Shown: positions 24,415-36,172 of the stretch, one piece after another
Position numbering within the stretch: the stretch's first letter is position 1
How the letters are laid out: every line of letters starts with the position of its first letter
DNA from: Acanthosepion lycidas
Lineage: Eukaryota; Mollusca; Cephalopoda; Sepiida; Sepiidae
Assembly: GCA_963932145.1 (NCBI GenBank)
Contig: OZ010581.1
Coordinates: 83,302,093-83,366,092 of the forward strand
Length of the DNA stretch: 64,000 nucleotides
Direction: 5' to 3'
Made by a program: the position numbers and the translations under genes
Notes under the pieces: model-generated
What the model was told of the DNA's origin: nothing
The model's database searches: none
The model's input: only the letters and a program-made list of their open reading frames with translations

Positions 24415-24965
24415 AACTTCAGACACATACAGGTGGTGCAAAAATGGGACCATAAGGGATTGACAAGAATGTTCCCTACACAACAAAGCAGAACATTGTC
24501 TCAAATCACACTGGTGCCCATCAGTTAGCACACTGTAAAGTGAATACTGCCTTTCATGTGTTTTTGTAGTTGTCAACCAACCATTATTGATGCCATAGAA
24601 TCAGTGACTGCACATCAGCAGGACCAGAGAAGACTTATGCCATATCACTTGATCATACAAGATATTTTTCAAGCTCTTTTCGGTAGGCAGGTTTTTGTAC
24701 AGAAGAAACAGTAGATGATATTCTTTTGGCATTCACAAGGACCACTACTAGTTAATCTATATGTTAGACATGTGAAAACTAGTTTATGTTGTAGACCATT
24801 TACATCTACCATCTTTACTGGTGATGGGTGGTATGTTCCAACAAAATAGTACAACCATCTATCATTGGTGACAAAATTGACTCTGGAAACACTCTGCTGA
24901 CTTCCAGGTATTCTATTGGTTTCAGTGCTCACCAAATTTAAATCTTATTGAGCATATATAGGTTA
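24415..24965 (+). mobile_element. Tc1-like DNA transposon relic
   Basis: The plus-strand reading starts with RWCKNGTIRD (helix-turn-helix end of a Tc1 transposase). It later gives TSLCCRPFTSTIFTGDG, GGMFQQNSTTIYH (the FQQDNA catalytic block) and SPNLNLIEHI (the SPDLNPIEHLW block). Stops and frame changes separate them. No terminal inverted repeats were identified. The minus-strand open frames over the same interval are shadows. Confidence 0.65.
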
Positions 24966-25436
24966 TGTTGCTGATGTCACTAAGTTTTTTGCAGCCACAC
25001 CTATTGTAAGATCTATTAAGGTTTGCTAAAAGAGCTTGAATTAGAATTATTCTACAATTATCATCCTCAGTTTTTATTAATTACTTTGACTATCTTCATC
25101 TCTAGATTGAAATTTCTGAAACTATTGTTGTTAACGCATTTTCTTCTAAATACCAAATTTATGCCGCAGTTGTATTGTGTTCCAATTTAAACTTCAACAA
25201 AGAGTAGTTATACATATTTTCAAGGATGGAAAAATATAGTTTAAGTGACCATCTTAAATAATACCTAAATTTACAATATGATACACATCTTTCCTTCATT
25301 AAAAGTTAATATATGACTATTCAAAGATCAGCTATAGCAATTTGAATTAATGGCATGGTAAGCATTTTTTCTCCAAACAAGAGTTAACCAAAGGGCAGAC
25401 TTTAATCTTGTTTCTGTATTAACATATTAATAGACA

Positions 25437-25715
25437 AGGTGGAGGCTTATACTTAATATCAGGAAGAGGCAGCTGAAGTTCCTGGGATGCATAATGAGGA
25501 AGGAGGCCCTGGAGAATCTGATGTTCACAAGTTGAATAGAAGGAAAGAGAGACAAGGGAAAACAGTGCATGACATACCTAGTGGCCTTAAGCAAGTGGTC
25601 TGGGGGAGGTGGCGAAGGGAAGGAACTTGTTGAGAGCTCCCAGAGATAGAGGGAGGTGGAAAGCCGTGATCGCCTACATCCTGAAAGGACACGACACATA
25701 GAAAGAAAGAAGCCA
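25437..25715 (+). mobile_element. LINE C-terminal fragment, fourth family
   Basis: The plus-strand reading includes RKRQLKFLGCIMRKEALENL, IEGKRDKGKQCMTYL and LLRAPRDRE. These are the R-LKFLGHI-RK and GKR-RGRQR-TY motifs that close many LINE ORF2 proteins. The long minus-strand open frames here are antisense shadows. Confidence 0.75.
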
Positions 25716-27641
25716 CCTTAGTACTCAGTCCTGCAATGCTGTTGGGATGGAATGTTTTAGTTGAAGAGATGAAAAGGAGAAAAGAAATAAATGTACTAAA
25801 TGAATTCTTAAAATATGCACCTGAATAAGGTTAAATAATCTATTAGCCAAACTTGTTAAAGACAACAAAGATAAAGACAGTATTCTGAAAAATATATTGA
25901 ATAATATTTTTTATACTAAGCTATTATTAAAGTTCATATTTCTCCACACAGAATTTTTTCTGTTTTTAATCTTTGATTCAATTGAAGTGTTTTGTGTCTG
26001 ATTTTTAGCATAAATTTAATAGATTTCATCGAACTGTAGATTGTTCAATGTGCATATGAGAAATACACAAAACGGTGAAACATAATAGCAATAATTGTGT
26101 CTACCTTGGAAAGTCATGCAGTTGTAGAGTAATTTAATGTTAAGCATTTTTCACCAGAAATTGCTTTGCTTTCTGTATAGGATCATAAATAAAAATTAGT
26201 TTGTAATATATAACATCAGTTTGCATGACACTTTTGTTGTTAAATATTTTATAATTGATTCTTTTATGAGTAGTTATCACTGGTTAAATACACATCCCTC
26301 TCTTTCTGTATGCCTAATTTTTAATTATCATTTTAAATTTCATGTTTGTTTTGTGTTTTTTATGATTTTTAATAGTTTCTTAATATTTGTTTTTCATCAT
26401 AATCTTTTTAGTGGATGTATTTTTTCAGAAATTAATGTCTTGTATCAACTGAAAATATAAATAGCAACAAATATTCAGAAGTAAAGTTTGTAATAATTAA
26501 GATACATGAAGCAAGTTTTACCAGGTTGTAGGAAATATTCTTCAAAATAACATTTAAAAAAATCAGATAAAATGAAAAGAACCAAAGTTTAAACAAATAT
26601 GTTGATCATTTTTTTCATCATGCTTTACATTATTTAGTTGTTTCTTCATAGATTTTCTTTCTAATCCTCAGAAATAGAAAAAAAAACATTTGAACAAAAT
26701 CTTTTTACTTTTGTTTTTGAATTAGTAACCTGAACTATTTTGTTTAATATTTTTCATTACTTAATCAGATGCCTTAGTTAACATTAGTACCTCTTGATTT
26801 TTTTATGAATTTTGTTTTTGAATCTGTAGAATTACTACATGTCATGATTTTTTTCTTTGCTAAAATATAGTTTGACTTTTTAGGCGGTAGTGAAATGTAT
26901 TTTTGTACCTGGATTGATTGTGCAATTTGTATTGTTTCCAATGTCTATAGGTCCCTACCTTTCAATGAAGGAGAAATTGTTACTTGAAATATAATCATGA
27001 TTCTCAAGTATTTTTACTTAAAATATTACAAGCAACAAAGTTCATATATCTTTGTCATATTGCTTGGGAACCATTTTCTAAAATTTGTTTTTATCCTTAT
27101 TCATATTTTTTTAGAGATAAAAAGAACGTGATTTGTTTTAAGTCCAACTGCTTTTTATCTTGTTATAAGTTTTTTCTTTATTTCTTGAAGAGATAACTTT
27201 TCAAATGTTAATTTTCACTAAAATCACTATTTGACTGCAGCTTTCTACATGTTTTGATTTTAAGTAGTTTGGCGCATTATTCTAGCATGTGTAACTGTAC
27301 TAGAATGTTTTTTATGTATATTTTAAATGAATATCTTATATATAATGTCTTTAGCATAAAGAATGTTACTTGATGGATGCATTGTTTTATTTTCATTACT
27401 TTCTTTGTTGGATATTCAGTTGCATTTTCATCTTTATTAATCTCTAAAAAAGGTAATTCTAATCAAATATGTAGTGATAAACCAACAAGGAGAGTATTTA
27501 TCTGGACAATTTTTGTTGATATTCATATAAAGCTATATAATTTACATTTGGTGCTTTCATTTCATTCCTATTCTATTGTATTACATTGTACAGTTTTCAA
27601 AAATGTTAAAGCTTACTTGAATTTTTATTTTTCTATTAACT

Positions 27642-27666
27642 ACACACACACACACACACACACACA
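27642..27666 (+). repeat. (CA)n microsatellite
   Basis: Uninterrupted CA units, about 12 copies. Confidence 0.95.
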
Positions 27667-28270
27667 TTTTCTTCCCATGAATAAAACTGATATAGGACCA
27701 TGATTACATCACTCTGTGACAGGAAGAAAAATACTGAACCAATGTAATCACATAATCATTAGTTAATTGACTCAATTACAATTGTCACAGTGGTTGATTT
27801 TGCATGCCTTTTTTCAGTTACTATACTGTACTTTTTCTGTTTTAATTTTTAACTTGGGCTCTGATTAACGTTTCCTTGCCATTTAAAAATAAACCTTTTT
27901 AGCACACTGTGTTACTAAAGATAATCTCATGAAGGTTTGTCCTTTCAGGTTGGTCACTAATTAACACCTCTGTTAAATTTTAAGAAATAGCCTACAATTA
28001 ACTAAAATTTGTAAAAGTTATGATGCACTGTATTGAGTACACAAAGAAATTCAATTTAAAATTTTGTTTTGGGTGTTATTTGAGATGAGGAAAAAATGGT
28101 TTAAAATTTAATGTTTTTGTGTTTGGCTAAGTATACAGAGATTCAGTAATGTCAAAACAGTATTTCTTTTGTAACATAATTGAAATTTGTCAAGATTAAA
28201 GAAAATATCAAATTCTGAACTATAAATAAAATAAAGCCAATGTCTTTTTTTCTTTTTGTCATGTAAAATT

Positions 28271-28299
28271 GTGTGTGTGTGTGTGTATATATATATATA
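28271..28299 (+). repeat. Compound (GT)n(AT)n microsatellite
   Basis: Eight GT units pass directly into about six AT units. Confidence 0.95.
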
Positions 28300-28689
28300 A
28301 TCAAGTGAACCCCATCATGATTTGGACCTCTGGCCAAAAGACAATTGGCATATCAACACATCAGCATGCTGTTGCTAAAATGTTCAGGTAAAATTAGCTT
28401 TGGATTACTAATTTAGGTGTTTTATTTCTTTTTTCTTTGTAATTATTTTAGTGGCCCACTTATTTATTTTTAAATAATATTGAACTCATTTAAAATGATA
28501 CAAACTAAACTTATATTTTAACAAAACAGATTTCAAACTTTAAAGTGACATATCATAAACAAAAAGTGGTAATAGTTGTCACTTTAGTTTATGATATTTT
28601 TAACAGCTATTTCCCTTTACATATAATATTGTTTCAAAAACTATCATTACTTTAATGTAAAATTTTCTTTAGCAACTTTCTCCAGTACC

Positions 28690-29279
28690 TCTAACAAATA
28701 CTTTAACTGGAGCTAAGTCAAACTGAGTATGTTGCATAGCCACCAATTCAAATGCAGAAGTGAGAGATAATCTCTCCAAGCCTAACTAAAAAAACATTAC
28801 AGTTAATTTTAGCTCTTCACCATCTCATACAATCCAGTTTCCTTGCTCATAATAAGCATAGATATATCATTGACATAATCAAACTACCTGGACATAACAC
28901 AAGTTTATCAAAGGCTATTAAATTTTCCAGTACAGTCTGCAATTTCTTTTCTAAGATCTTGGCCAAATTTTTAAGTGCTAAAAATTACTTCTCATTCTCA
29001 TCATGTTTGTTCTTAACTGCTCAATGAAGAAATAAAACATTGGGGAATATTCCCTTGCTTCACCCAAATGTTGAAGATAAATGCCAATAAATTGAACAGA
29101 ATTCATATAAGAAGGCATTGATCACTGGAGTCTTGTCTGCCCCAAACTTCAACACTTCCCAAATCACATCCTCTGTTATGGGAACCTCACACCTGGCTGC
29201 TTCTGTTGCCTCAAGGTGAGGAAATTCAGTTATATAAGCACTGAAATGGTCAGAGCTCAAATTAGACTCTTGAATTTCT

Positions 29280-29314
<35 letters not shown>

Positions 29315-31480
29315 ACTTTTAAATTTCTTACAGATGACTTCATTTGCAGTCAAGCTTCATCTATCTGATTTAGTGAAACTGGCAATATACTGATCTGTAA
29401 CACTTTAAAGTTCTTTTGCGGCCATAATCATTGCTTCAGCAAACATTCTTTTAAATCTAGCTCTAACTACCAGAGCTTGATGCTTCTTGTGAAACTAGGA
29501 AATTACCTCTGCTTTAAATATCACTACTTTGCCTATATCCCTTGATTTAACAGGCCTGTCTAGTCTACATTTGGCTGCTGTCTGCACCACTAATCTATCT
29601 ACATTGAGTCAGTGGCTATAATCAGTAGCAAATGACTATTTCTACTATTCAGTTTATATCACTACTCTTTATTGCCAGTCACAGCCTTGTCAATTCCTTT
29701 TTCAGGGTTATTATTAGCTGGTTTTGAAAATCTACCTCATCCAACAAGATTGTGTTAAATTTCCAGTCATCATAGGCTTAGCCTTTTCTAAGTAAATAAA
29801 TATATATAATAAAAACGTAGACAATATAGAAGTTAACTTTTTTAACTAAAACTCTGTTAACACTGAATAGTACTCAAAGATTCCCCCATCAATCCAAGTT
29901 CATTTTACTCTCTTCTGATGCTGACTTCAAAATTGACTAAATCAAGTATGGTAATAAATTCTCAAATATCATTCCATCCAATAGAATATTAAAACTCTTC
30001 CTATCTCATTTGTCGTCTAAATCTCTATCAAGGACAGCATTCCAATCACCTACTAATGCTACCCACTACTACAACTTTCTAAATGAATCAGTCTGCTAAA
30101 ATAAATAGCCTATCTATTCTCTATTTTCATTCAATGAAACAAAACGTTTTCTACTTGCTGGATTTGCAAAAATGAGCTAACACATTGTACTCAAAGTGCA
30201 GTTTACCAACCAAAAATACTATCAAAATATGCTGAGAAGATGTGAAACCATAAAAAAAAAGTTTCATTCACTTGCAATAAGATTGAGTTCTTGCTAGAAA
30301 CATGCCGACACTAAAGCATTAATGGTCACAAAATGAGCCTAGCCCTTCTCAGATCTAACCATTTGAAATAATTAACCAAAGATCCATTATTAGTTTACTG
30401 GTATTGTGCGGGTGAGAAATGGTGGGGTGAGGACACCAATAGTCAATTCCATGAAGCCTCTCAGTTTAGAATGTATCATCTTGGCCCTGTAAGTATATGT
30501 GTGCATAGGGACCCACCCAGAAAAAAATTGTTTTAATGATTTGAATTTTACATTATTGCAGTTTGCCAGCAGAGATGACATTTTTAAGCTTCCTTGATCA
30601 TACCCCGAATTTTACTTGCATTCTAATCAATCTAGTTATAAAAGATCTTTAATTTAAATCTTTTAACCTCTGCAGCTAGAGGTTCTTCTAGCTAATATAT
30701 CTAAAGCAACACCACAAATGTCTTACTCTGATTTATACTTTTTATGCTCTTTCTTTCTGCCTGGATTTTCCTCCCACCTGCCACTTTTATCAAGAAATAT
30801 CTAGGGTGGCCACCAGTTTTACTGATGGAAAAATCCTGGAAGAAAAAATAGAAAGCATAGATACACATCTATGCTGGACTGGAGATTCTGGCCAGAAATT
30901 ATAGCTGAAAGAATTATGGCTTCTTTATCACAGCTTAGGTGGTTAGTAATTGATCTTGCTACTCTACAACCAGTTTCACAGGGGCGTTAATATTCAAAGC
31001 ACAGATGATCAAGCTCTGGTAGTTAGAGCTAGATTTAAAAGAATGTCTACTGAAGCAATGATTATTCCTCACAATATCAGCATTCCAATCTTCTTCCAGA
31101 ATTGATGACCAGCAGCCACTATTCATAATTATCCAAACAGTTTGTAATGGGGCTTTCCAATTGATCATGAGGTTGAACTTTCATTCCCTGTGCAAACATT
31201 TCAGTTCACAATCCTGGTTCCCTTGAATTTAAAGAAATATAAAGATATAAACACACAGATATATGGCCAGGTTCAATATTCCAACTGAATTTTCTTTTGG
31301 CTATACAATCTTCAACAGTGGGTACCATTATGTCCCTCTTGGGAAATGTTGCATCTTTTACAATCGGTGAGATTTTCATAACACACACCCAACAGTCATT
31401 TTATCACATGGACAGAGAAAAAAATTTTTTCAATGAATCTCAATTAAGACTGATCAAACAGCAGCCAACCTTTCACAAAG
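28690..31480 (-). mobile_element. Larger LINE relic with ORF1-, endonuclease- and RT-like parts
   Basis: Minus-strand readings show, in order, VPTVEDCIAKRKFSWNIEPG at 31330-31270, like a zinc-knuckle segment (CWNCG-PGH) of an ORF1. Next is VIGMLSLIEI near 30040, which in the next frame reads GDWNAVLD, the endonuclease signature. HKFVTAVINLEKAKP follows near 29790. EATEAARCEVPITEDVIWEV and KFGADKTP lie at 29205-29115, like the pre-RT region PITEDEI-EVL-S-G-DK-PG-DG. Last is LKNLAKIL then LQTVL near 28950 (ITLLNTDLKILAKIL). Stops and frame changes are dense. It is the longest LINE in the window but still lacks most of the RT palm. Confidence 0.7.
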
Positions 31481-31543
31481 TATAACAGTAACACTGATGC
31501 TGGGTTGTTAGTGATTTTAAGTGAACACACACACACACTATTG

Positions 31544-32705
31544 TTTTTTCTCTCTCTCTCCTTTTTCTCTCTTTCTCTCTCTCCTTTTTCTCTCTTTCTC
31601 TCTCTCCTTTTTCTCTCTTTCTCTCTCTCCTTTTTCTCTCTTTCTCTCTCTCCTTTTTCTCTCTTTCTCTCTCTCCTTTTTCTCTCTTTCTCTCTCTCCT
31701 TTTTCTCTCTTTCTCTCTCTCCTTTTTCTCTCTTTCTCTCTCTCCTTTTTCTCTTTCTCTCTCTCCTTTTTCTCTCTTTCTCTCTCTCCTTTTTCTCTCT
31801 TTCTCTCTCTCCTTTTTCTCTCTTTCTCTCTCTCCTTTTTCTCTCTTTCTCTCTCTCCTTTTTCTCTCTTTCTCTCTCTCCTTTTTCTCTCTTTCTCTCT
31901 CTCCTTTTTCTCTCTTTCTCTCTCTCCTTTTTCTCTCTTTCTCTCTCTCCTTTTTCTCTTTCTCTCTCTCCTTTTTCTCTTTCTCTCTCTCCTTTTTCTC
32001 TCTTTCTCTCTCTCCTTTTTCTCTCTTTCTCTCTCTCCTTTTTCTCTCTTTCTCTCTCTCCTTTTTCTCTTTCTCTCTCTCCTTTTTCTCTCTTTCTCTC
32101 TCTCCTTTTTCTCTCTTTCTCTCTCTCCTTTTTTTCTCTCTCTCTCCTTTTTTTCTCTTTCTCTCTCTCCTTTTTTTCTCTTTCTCTCTCTCCTTTTTTT
32201 CTCTTTCTCTCTCTCCTTTTTTTCTCTCTCTCTCCTTTTTTTCTCTCTCTCTCCTTTCTCTCTCTCTCTCTCTCCTTTTTCTCTCTTTCTCTCTCTCCTT
32301 TTTCTCTCTTTCTCTCTCTCCTTTTTCTCTCTTTCTCTCTCTCTCTCCTTTTTCTCTCTTTCTCTCTCTCTCTCCTTTTTCTCTTTCTCTCTCTCTCTCC
32401 TTTTTCTCTTTCTCTCTCTCTCCTTTTTTTCTCTCTCTCTCCTTTTTTTCTCTCTCTCTCCTTTTTTCTCTCTCTCTCCTTTTTATCTCTCTCTCTCCTT
32501 TTTCTCCTCCCTTTTTCTCTCTCTCTTCCTTTTCCTCTCTCTCTCCTTTTCCTCCTCCCTTTTTCTCTCTCTCCTTTTCCTCCTCCCTTTTTCTCTCTCT
32601 CCTTTTCCTCCTCCCTTTTTCTCTCTCTCCTTTTCCTCCTCCCTTTTTCTCTCTCTCCTTTTCCTCCTTCTTTTTTCTCTCTCTCTCCTTTTCCTTTTCC
32701 TCTCT
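31544..32705 (+). repeat. Giant polypyrimidine minisatellite (23-base unit)
   Basis: 1162 bases composed of C and T only, except for a single A near 32485. The main unit is 23 bases, CCTTTTT plus CTCTCTTTCTCTCTCT. It degrades towards 32500-32700 into a CCTCCCTTTTTCTCTCTCTC pattern. The long open frames on both strands (about 400 codons; Ser/Phe/Leu or Lys/Glu/Arg) are by-products of a stop-free repeat, not genes. The array lies about 1.6 kb upstream of the MYPT-like exon on its sense strand. Such mirror-symmetric homopyrimidine DNA can form intramolecular triplexes. Confidence 0.97.
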
Positions 32706-34012
32706 GGTTCAAAATAAAGCCTTAAAGGCTTTACTGACTTGCATATTATAATAATAATAAAATCCTACTTCATGGTAGTTCAGAAAGAAAAAATGTCCAC
32801 CTATCAGTCTAGGTTAATTCAAATGTTTAGAAAAAAATACTTTTTCAAAACACACACAAAGTACTCCCAAAATATCCAACAACAAACTTCTTTATGGACA
32901 CCATGTGGCTTTATCCTGGAACTACTTTAACATGAATTTACAAATTAACACCATTCTCGTGCTTTATATTATGAAACAGAAATATTTTATGACACTGGCA
33001 TCAAATACAAATGCGACTGTATGTTTTTAAATCTCTGAAAAATAATGAATAAAATCCATTTAAAGTTGTAATTACTTACTTATTATATTACTCATGTATT
33101 TATAAAGAATTGCTTTATTTGATATGTCAGTAGCTGCTTATTGCTGTTCTCATGTACCATTAGCATTCACTTGGGAGTTGCCAAATGGTATTTTGTAATC
33201 AAATATTGTCAGCCAAATCAAAATTGCTATTTTCTCTGTGAATGCCAGAACATTATGCAAGCAGAACAATAAAACCTCTAACTTTTACTGTGCATCTGAC
33301 TGCCCCTGCATTTATTTTACAAAAATATTTAGATATATTACTGGTTCCTAATTCCTTTTCTAAACTAAACTTTTCACAGAACCTTTAGTTTTTACTAAAG
33401 GACATTTTTTTTTTTTTTTTTTTTTTTTGCCATATAATGCATGTGTTTCATTTTGATGAACATTGATGTGTTGATGCCAGTCTTCCAAACCTGTTTATAC
33501 CAAACCATGATTTTCATACCACATATTTGAAGCAAAATTTATGTTCACTATAGATCGGGATATACAATTAAAATCTTCATTTACACTATTAGAAGGAATT
33601 TTAATATATTATAACAATATACAGAAAGTATTAAGTTAATTTTTATCAATTTCATTTATATTTTTAAAGCATTTAATTTTTTTAAGAATGTAATAACAGA
33701 ACACATTTACCAAAATAAATTTAACTTAAATATTAAAAAATTGCAACATGTACAATCATACTTAAGAATTTAAATTTTTAATAGAGTAGATGAAACTTCA
33801 TCAAATCAAAAGGAATTATACAAGAATGTGATAAAGATTGAGCCACTTCCCAAAATCTAACCTAGTAATTTCAAGTAAATTAAACTTCTGAAAAAGTAGA
33901 GAAACCTGGGATTTTTGGTTAGTCTGAGCACTTTTTAGCTTACTATGTATACATTAATTGGATAAAGCCAGTTAGCTAAATTAATTCATTAAATATGGTA
34001 TTTGGATGCTGA

Positions 34013-34061
<49 letters not shown>

Positions 34062-34268
34062 TTTCTTGTACGAAAATATTTTCTTCTGAACTTTTATAAT
34101 TTATCACTTATTCTAAAACATTTCATTATATATGTACTTTTAAGTTCCCTCCATTTTTGTAGTTTTCTCAAGATATTAAAATATTTCAGTAGGCAGTTCA
34201 TAATTAATTACTATAATTTTGTAAAACTTGTTTGGACAATATATATTTTTTCTTTTGATTCAAAGTTG
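32706..34268. other. Intron immediately upstream of the exon
   Basis: AT-rich, with a 24-base T run at 33405-33428 and the (TG) array. No further exon was recognised. Confidence 0.6.
34015..34059 (+). repeat. (TG)n microsatellite 5' of the exon
   Basis: Twenty-two uninterrupted TG units end 226 bases before the MYPT-like exon. (TG) arrays near acceptors can bind CELF/TDP-43-type proteins in transcripts; any such role here is inference. Confidence 0.97.
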
Positions 34269-34285
34269 TTTTTTTGTTTTTTCAG
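34269..34285 (+). promoter_or_regulatory. 3' splice site (acceptor) of the MYPT-like exon
   Basis: A run of T broken by a single G, then TTCAG, lies directly before the GCT codon that starts the conserved protein match. This is a strong polypyrimidine tract plus AG acceptor, and it sets the exon start. Confidence 0.85.
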
Positions 34286-34416
34286 GCTTGCATAGATGAC
34301 AATCTTGATATGGTGGAATTCTTGGTTCAACATAATGCTGATGTTGATGTCTGTGATAATGAAGGCTGGACTCCCCTTCATGCAACAGCATCGTGTGGTT
34401 TCATAGGCATTGCTCA
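34286..34416 (+). CDS. PPP1R12A: Internal ankyrin-repeat exon of a myosin phosphatase targeting subunit (MYPT1/PPP1R12-like)
   Basis: This internal exon of 43 codons plus two bases is open from its first base and opens with ACIDDNLDMVEFLVQ. It then contains DNEGWTPLHA followed by SCGF, the ankyrin helix-turn-helix pattern. From memory, human MYPT1 reads ACIDDNVDMVKFLVEN and DNEGWIPLHAAASCGYLDIAE at the matching place. The related PPP1R16 proteins differ clearly here (CCIDNFEEIV, DNELWTPLHA). MYPT1 binds the PP1 catalytic subunit through its N-terminal region and ankyrin repeats and directs it to myosin light chain in the cytoplasm and on actomyosin. The exon begins in phase 0 and ends in phase 2, after CA of a Gln or His codon. 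It is preceded by a T-rich tract and CAG and followed by GTGAGT. Which vertebrate paralogue (A, B or C) it matches best cannot be settled. I found no neighbouring exon in the window, so both flanking introns must be long. Confidence 0.88.
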
Positions 34417-34422
34417 GTGAGT
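34417..34422 (+). promoter_or_regulatory. 5' splice site (donor) of the MYPT-like exon
   Basis: GTGAGT follows the last conserved codons. The ankyrin homology stops here and the reading continues into low-complexity DNA, so this is the natural exon end. The intron begins in phase 2. Confidence 0.85.
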
Positions 34423-34871
34423 AACTGTATCCTCTGCTATTTTCTTTATTATGTTGATATTTGTAAAGTCTTGCTTAGCAAAATAATAACAAGGATTAAA
34501 CAACCATTATTCTAAATATTTCTTTAATAAAATCTAATTCTCTGAAAATAATAGCTATTTAATGATTTTTTTTTTTTTTTTTTTTCAGCTGGATTTTTAA
34601 AAAAAATAAATACTTCAATTTTTTACTAAATACAGTGTGGAGGTTATAATATATCAGCAGAGGTTAAAGAGCACAACTGGGAATTGGTGTTATGATAATA
34701 CACAGATTTTATATCCTACTGCTGTCTGTTTAAACTGATGCTTTTTTCCTATATACTGTGATCTATTCATGTATTCTTGATTTCAGTTGGAAACATCAGT
34801 GAAATTTTCGTTTTCCAAAATATATATACATATTTATTTATTCTGATGGATACTCATATTTGAGTAGAATG

Positions 34872-35001
34872 ACCTTTTTTTTTTCTTTTCTTTTTTTTCT
34901 TTTCTTTTTTTCTTTCTTTTCTTTTTTTCTTTCTTTTTCCTTCCCCCTTCTCCCACTCCCCCCTTTCCCCCCTTTCTTTTTTCCCCCCTTTCTTTTTTAA
35001 G
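34872..35001 (+). repeat. Pyrimidine tract ending in AAG (pseudo-acceptor)
   Basis: About 130 bases of T/C, first TTTTC units and then CCCCC/TTTCTTTT blocks, end in TTTTTTAAG. It lies about 450 bases downstream of the real donor. It resembles an exaggerated 3' splice site, but no conserved exon follows. Confidence 0.85.
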
Positions 35002-35170
35002 TGTTTATTTCATCTACCAATCTGCACATTCAAAGAAACTTAAAAAGTTTTTTAAAATACCTGAGGAGAGAAGTGGTAATTTCATACATTTCCCAATGGT
35101 ATTTGTGCGTAGATGAATATAACAAACCTGACTGGAATCTGAACTCTGCTCTCCCTGTGTGTGTATGTAT

Positions 35171-35173
35171 GCG

Positions 35174-35213
<40 letters not shown>
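35171..35213 (+). repeat. (GC)n(AT)n compound microsatellite
   Basis: GCGCGCGC runs into seventeen AT units. Alternating purine-pyrimidine, with Z-DNA or cruciform potential. Confidence 0.95.
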
Positions 35214-35214
<1 letters not shown>

Positions 35215-36172
35215 CCATCAGACAGCACATACTAACAAAATCAAATAGTAAAATGTCTTATATTTCTTGAAGCAATACACACACACAACCAAGACAACTA
35301 TCAATAAATGAAAACAGTTATGTTTTAAGAACCTGTATCCTTAAATGTCTATAAAAAAATGCATCATACCTTGCTTATGTCACAACACTCATTAGTTTTA
35401 CAATTTCAGATTCAAAAGTGTACTTTATGCACTTGAAACCACTAAGAGCTTTTCTTTCTTTGTTTTCTTCTTTTTTCTTAATTGTGACACCATTTCTAAA
35501 ATTTTCTTAAATGCACAACCAATGATGACTTAAGTTGAAAGCTTGGATCAAATTAAATTAAATTTTTCCAAAATGAACTCTTTCTTCTTTATTGAAGGAG
35601 GATTATCTGTAATTTGGGAAATATGATCATTAAAATTAATCAATATTAAAAAAAAAAATTATTCTCAATAGTATTTTCCTTAAAGAACATTTACTAAATA
35701 CACAGAAAACACACACACATGGTGAATGCAGCATCGTAAATCGGATGCAAATAGATCTACCTCCTCACATTTGTAATGGCTTCTATCTCATTTTGGCATC
35801 CATAGCCTCTAAGATGACTCTTGAGACTGGCATTTGATTTCATAGGTATCAAGCATATATGACATATAAGCTCTGTATCTTTGATTGGATCTGCATGCCC
35901 TATGACTCACCTGTGTACCACTCAATGTAGATAATTTACAAACCTTGTTTCAAACAACGCAGGTATTTTCGGCAGGACGATGAGGCTGGTTGGCATATTG
36001 TCTTGGTTCTGGTTGTTGATGACCTTTCAGATGGTTTACATAAACTGTGCTCACACACACACCCACCCCGTCCTGGGTATGACCATAAACTACATCCGCA
36101 TCCTGGGTAACACGAGCAGCAAGACCTCTGATCAGGAGGTTTTGAGGAGTATGGGACCACCTCTTAATTGCT
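35214..36172. other. Presumed intron; slightly GC-richer patch, unassigned
   Basis: 35720-36170 has higher GC and a 96-codon minus-strand open frame (36240-35950) with GLAARVTQDADVVYGHTQDG and later KGHQQPEPRQYANQPH. It looks less AT-driven than the other chance frames, but I recognise no family. It may be a decayed repeat. Confidence 0.4.

Larger units (their letters stand above)
25716..28689. other. Presumed intron, no gene seen
   Basis: About 3 kb of AT-rich DNA with a (CA) array at 27642-27666 and a GT/TA array at 28271-28299. Open frames up to 108 codons are AT-driven and match nothing. Confidence 0.5.

Noticed and set aside
24361-24935. Minus-strand cysteine-rich open frames
   Set aside because: The plus strand reads as a Tc1 transposase with FQQN and SPNLNLIEH blocks, so the minus frames are shadows.
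25427-25716. Minus-strand open frames of 90 and 63 codons
   Set aside because: Antisense shadows of a plus-strand LINE C-terminal fragment.
31444-32725. Three open frames of about 400 codons (Ser/Phe/Leu-rich on plus, Lys/Glu/Arg-rich on minus)
   Set aside because: They are produced by a stop-free 23-base pyrimidine repeat that gives a 23-residue period in every frame. There is no gene structure.
35001-35270. 89-codon open frame after the pyrimidine tract as a possible next exon
   Set aside because: It runs through GC and AT microsatellites, shows no ankyrin homology and does not resemble the expected following MYPT sequence.
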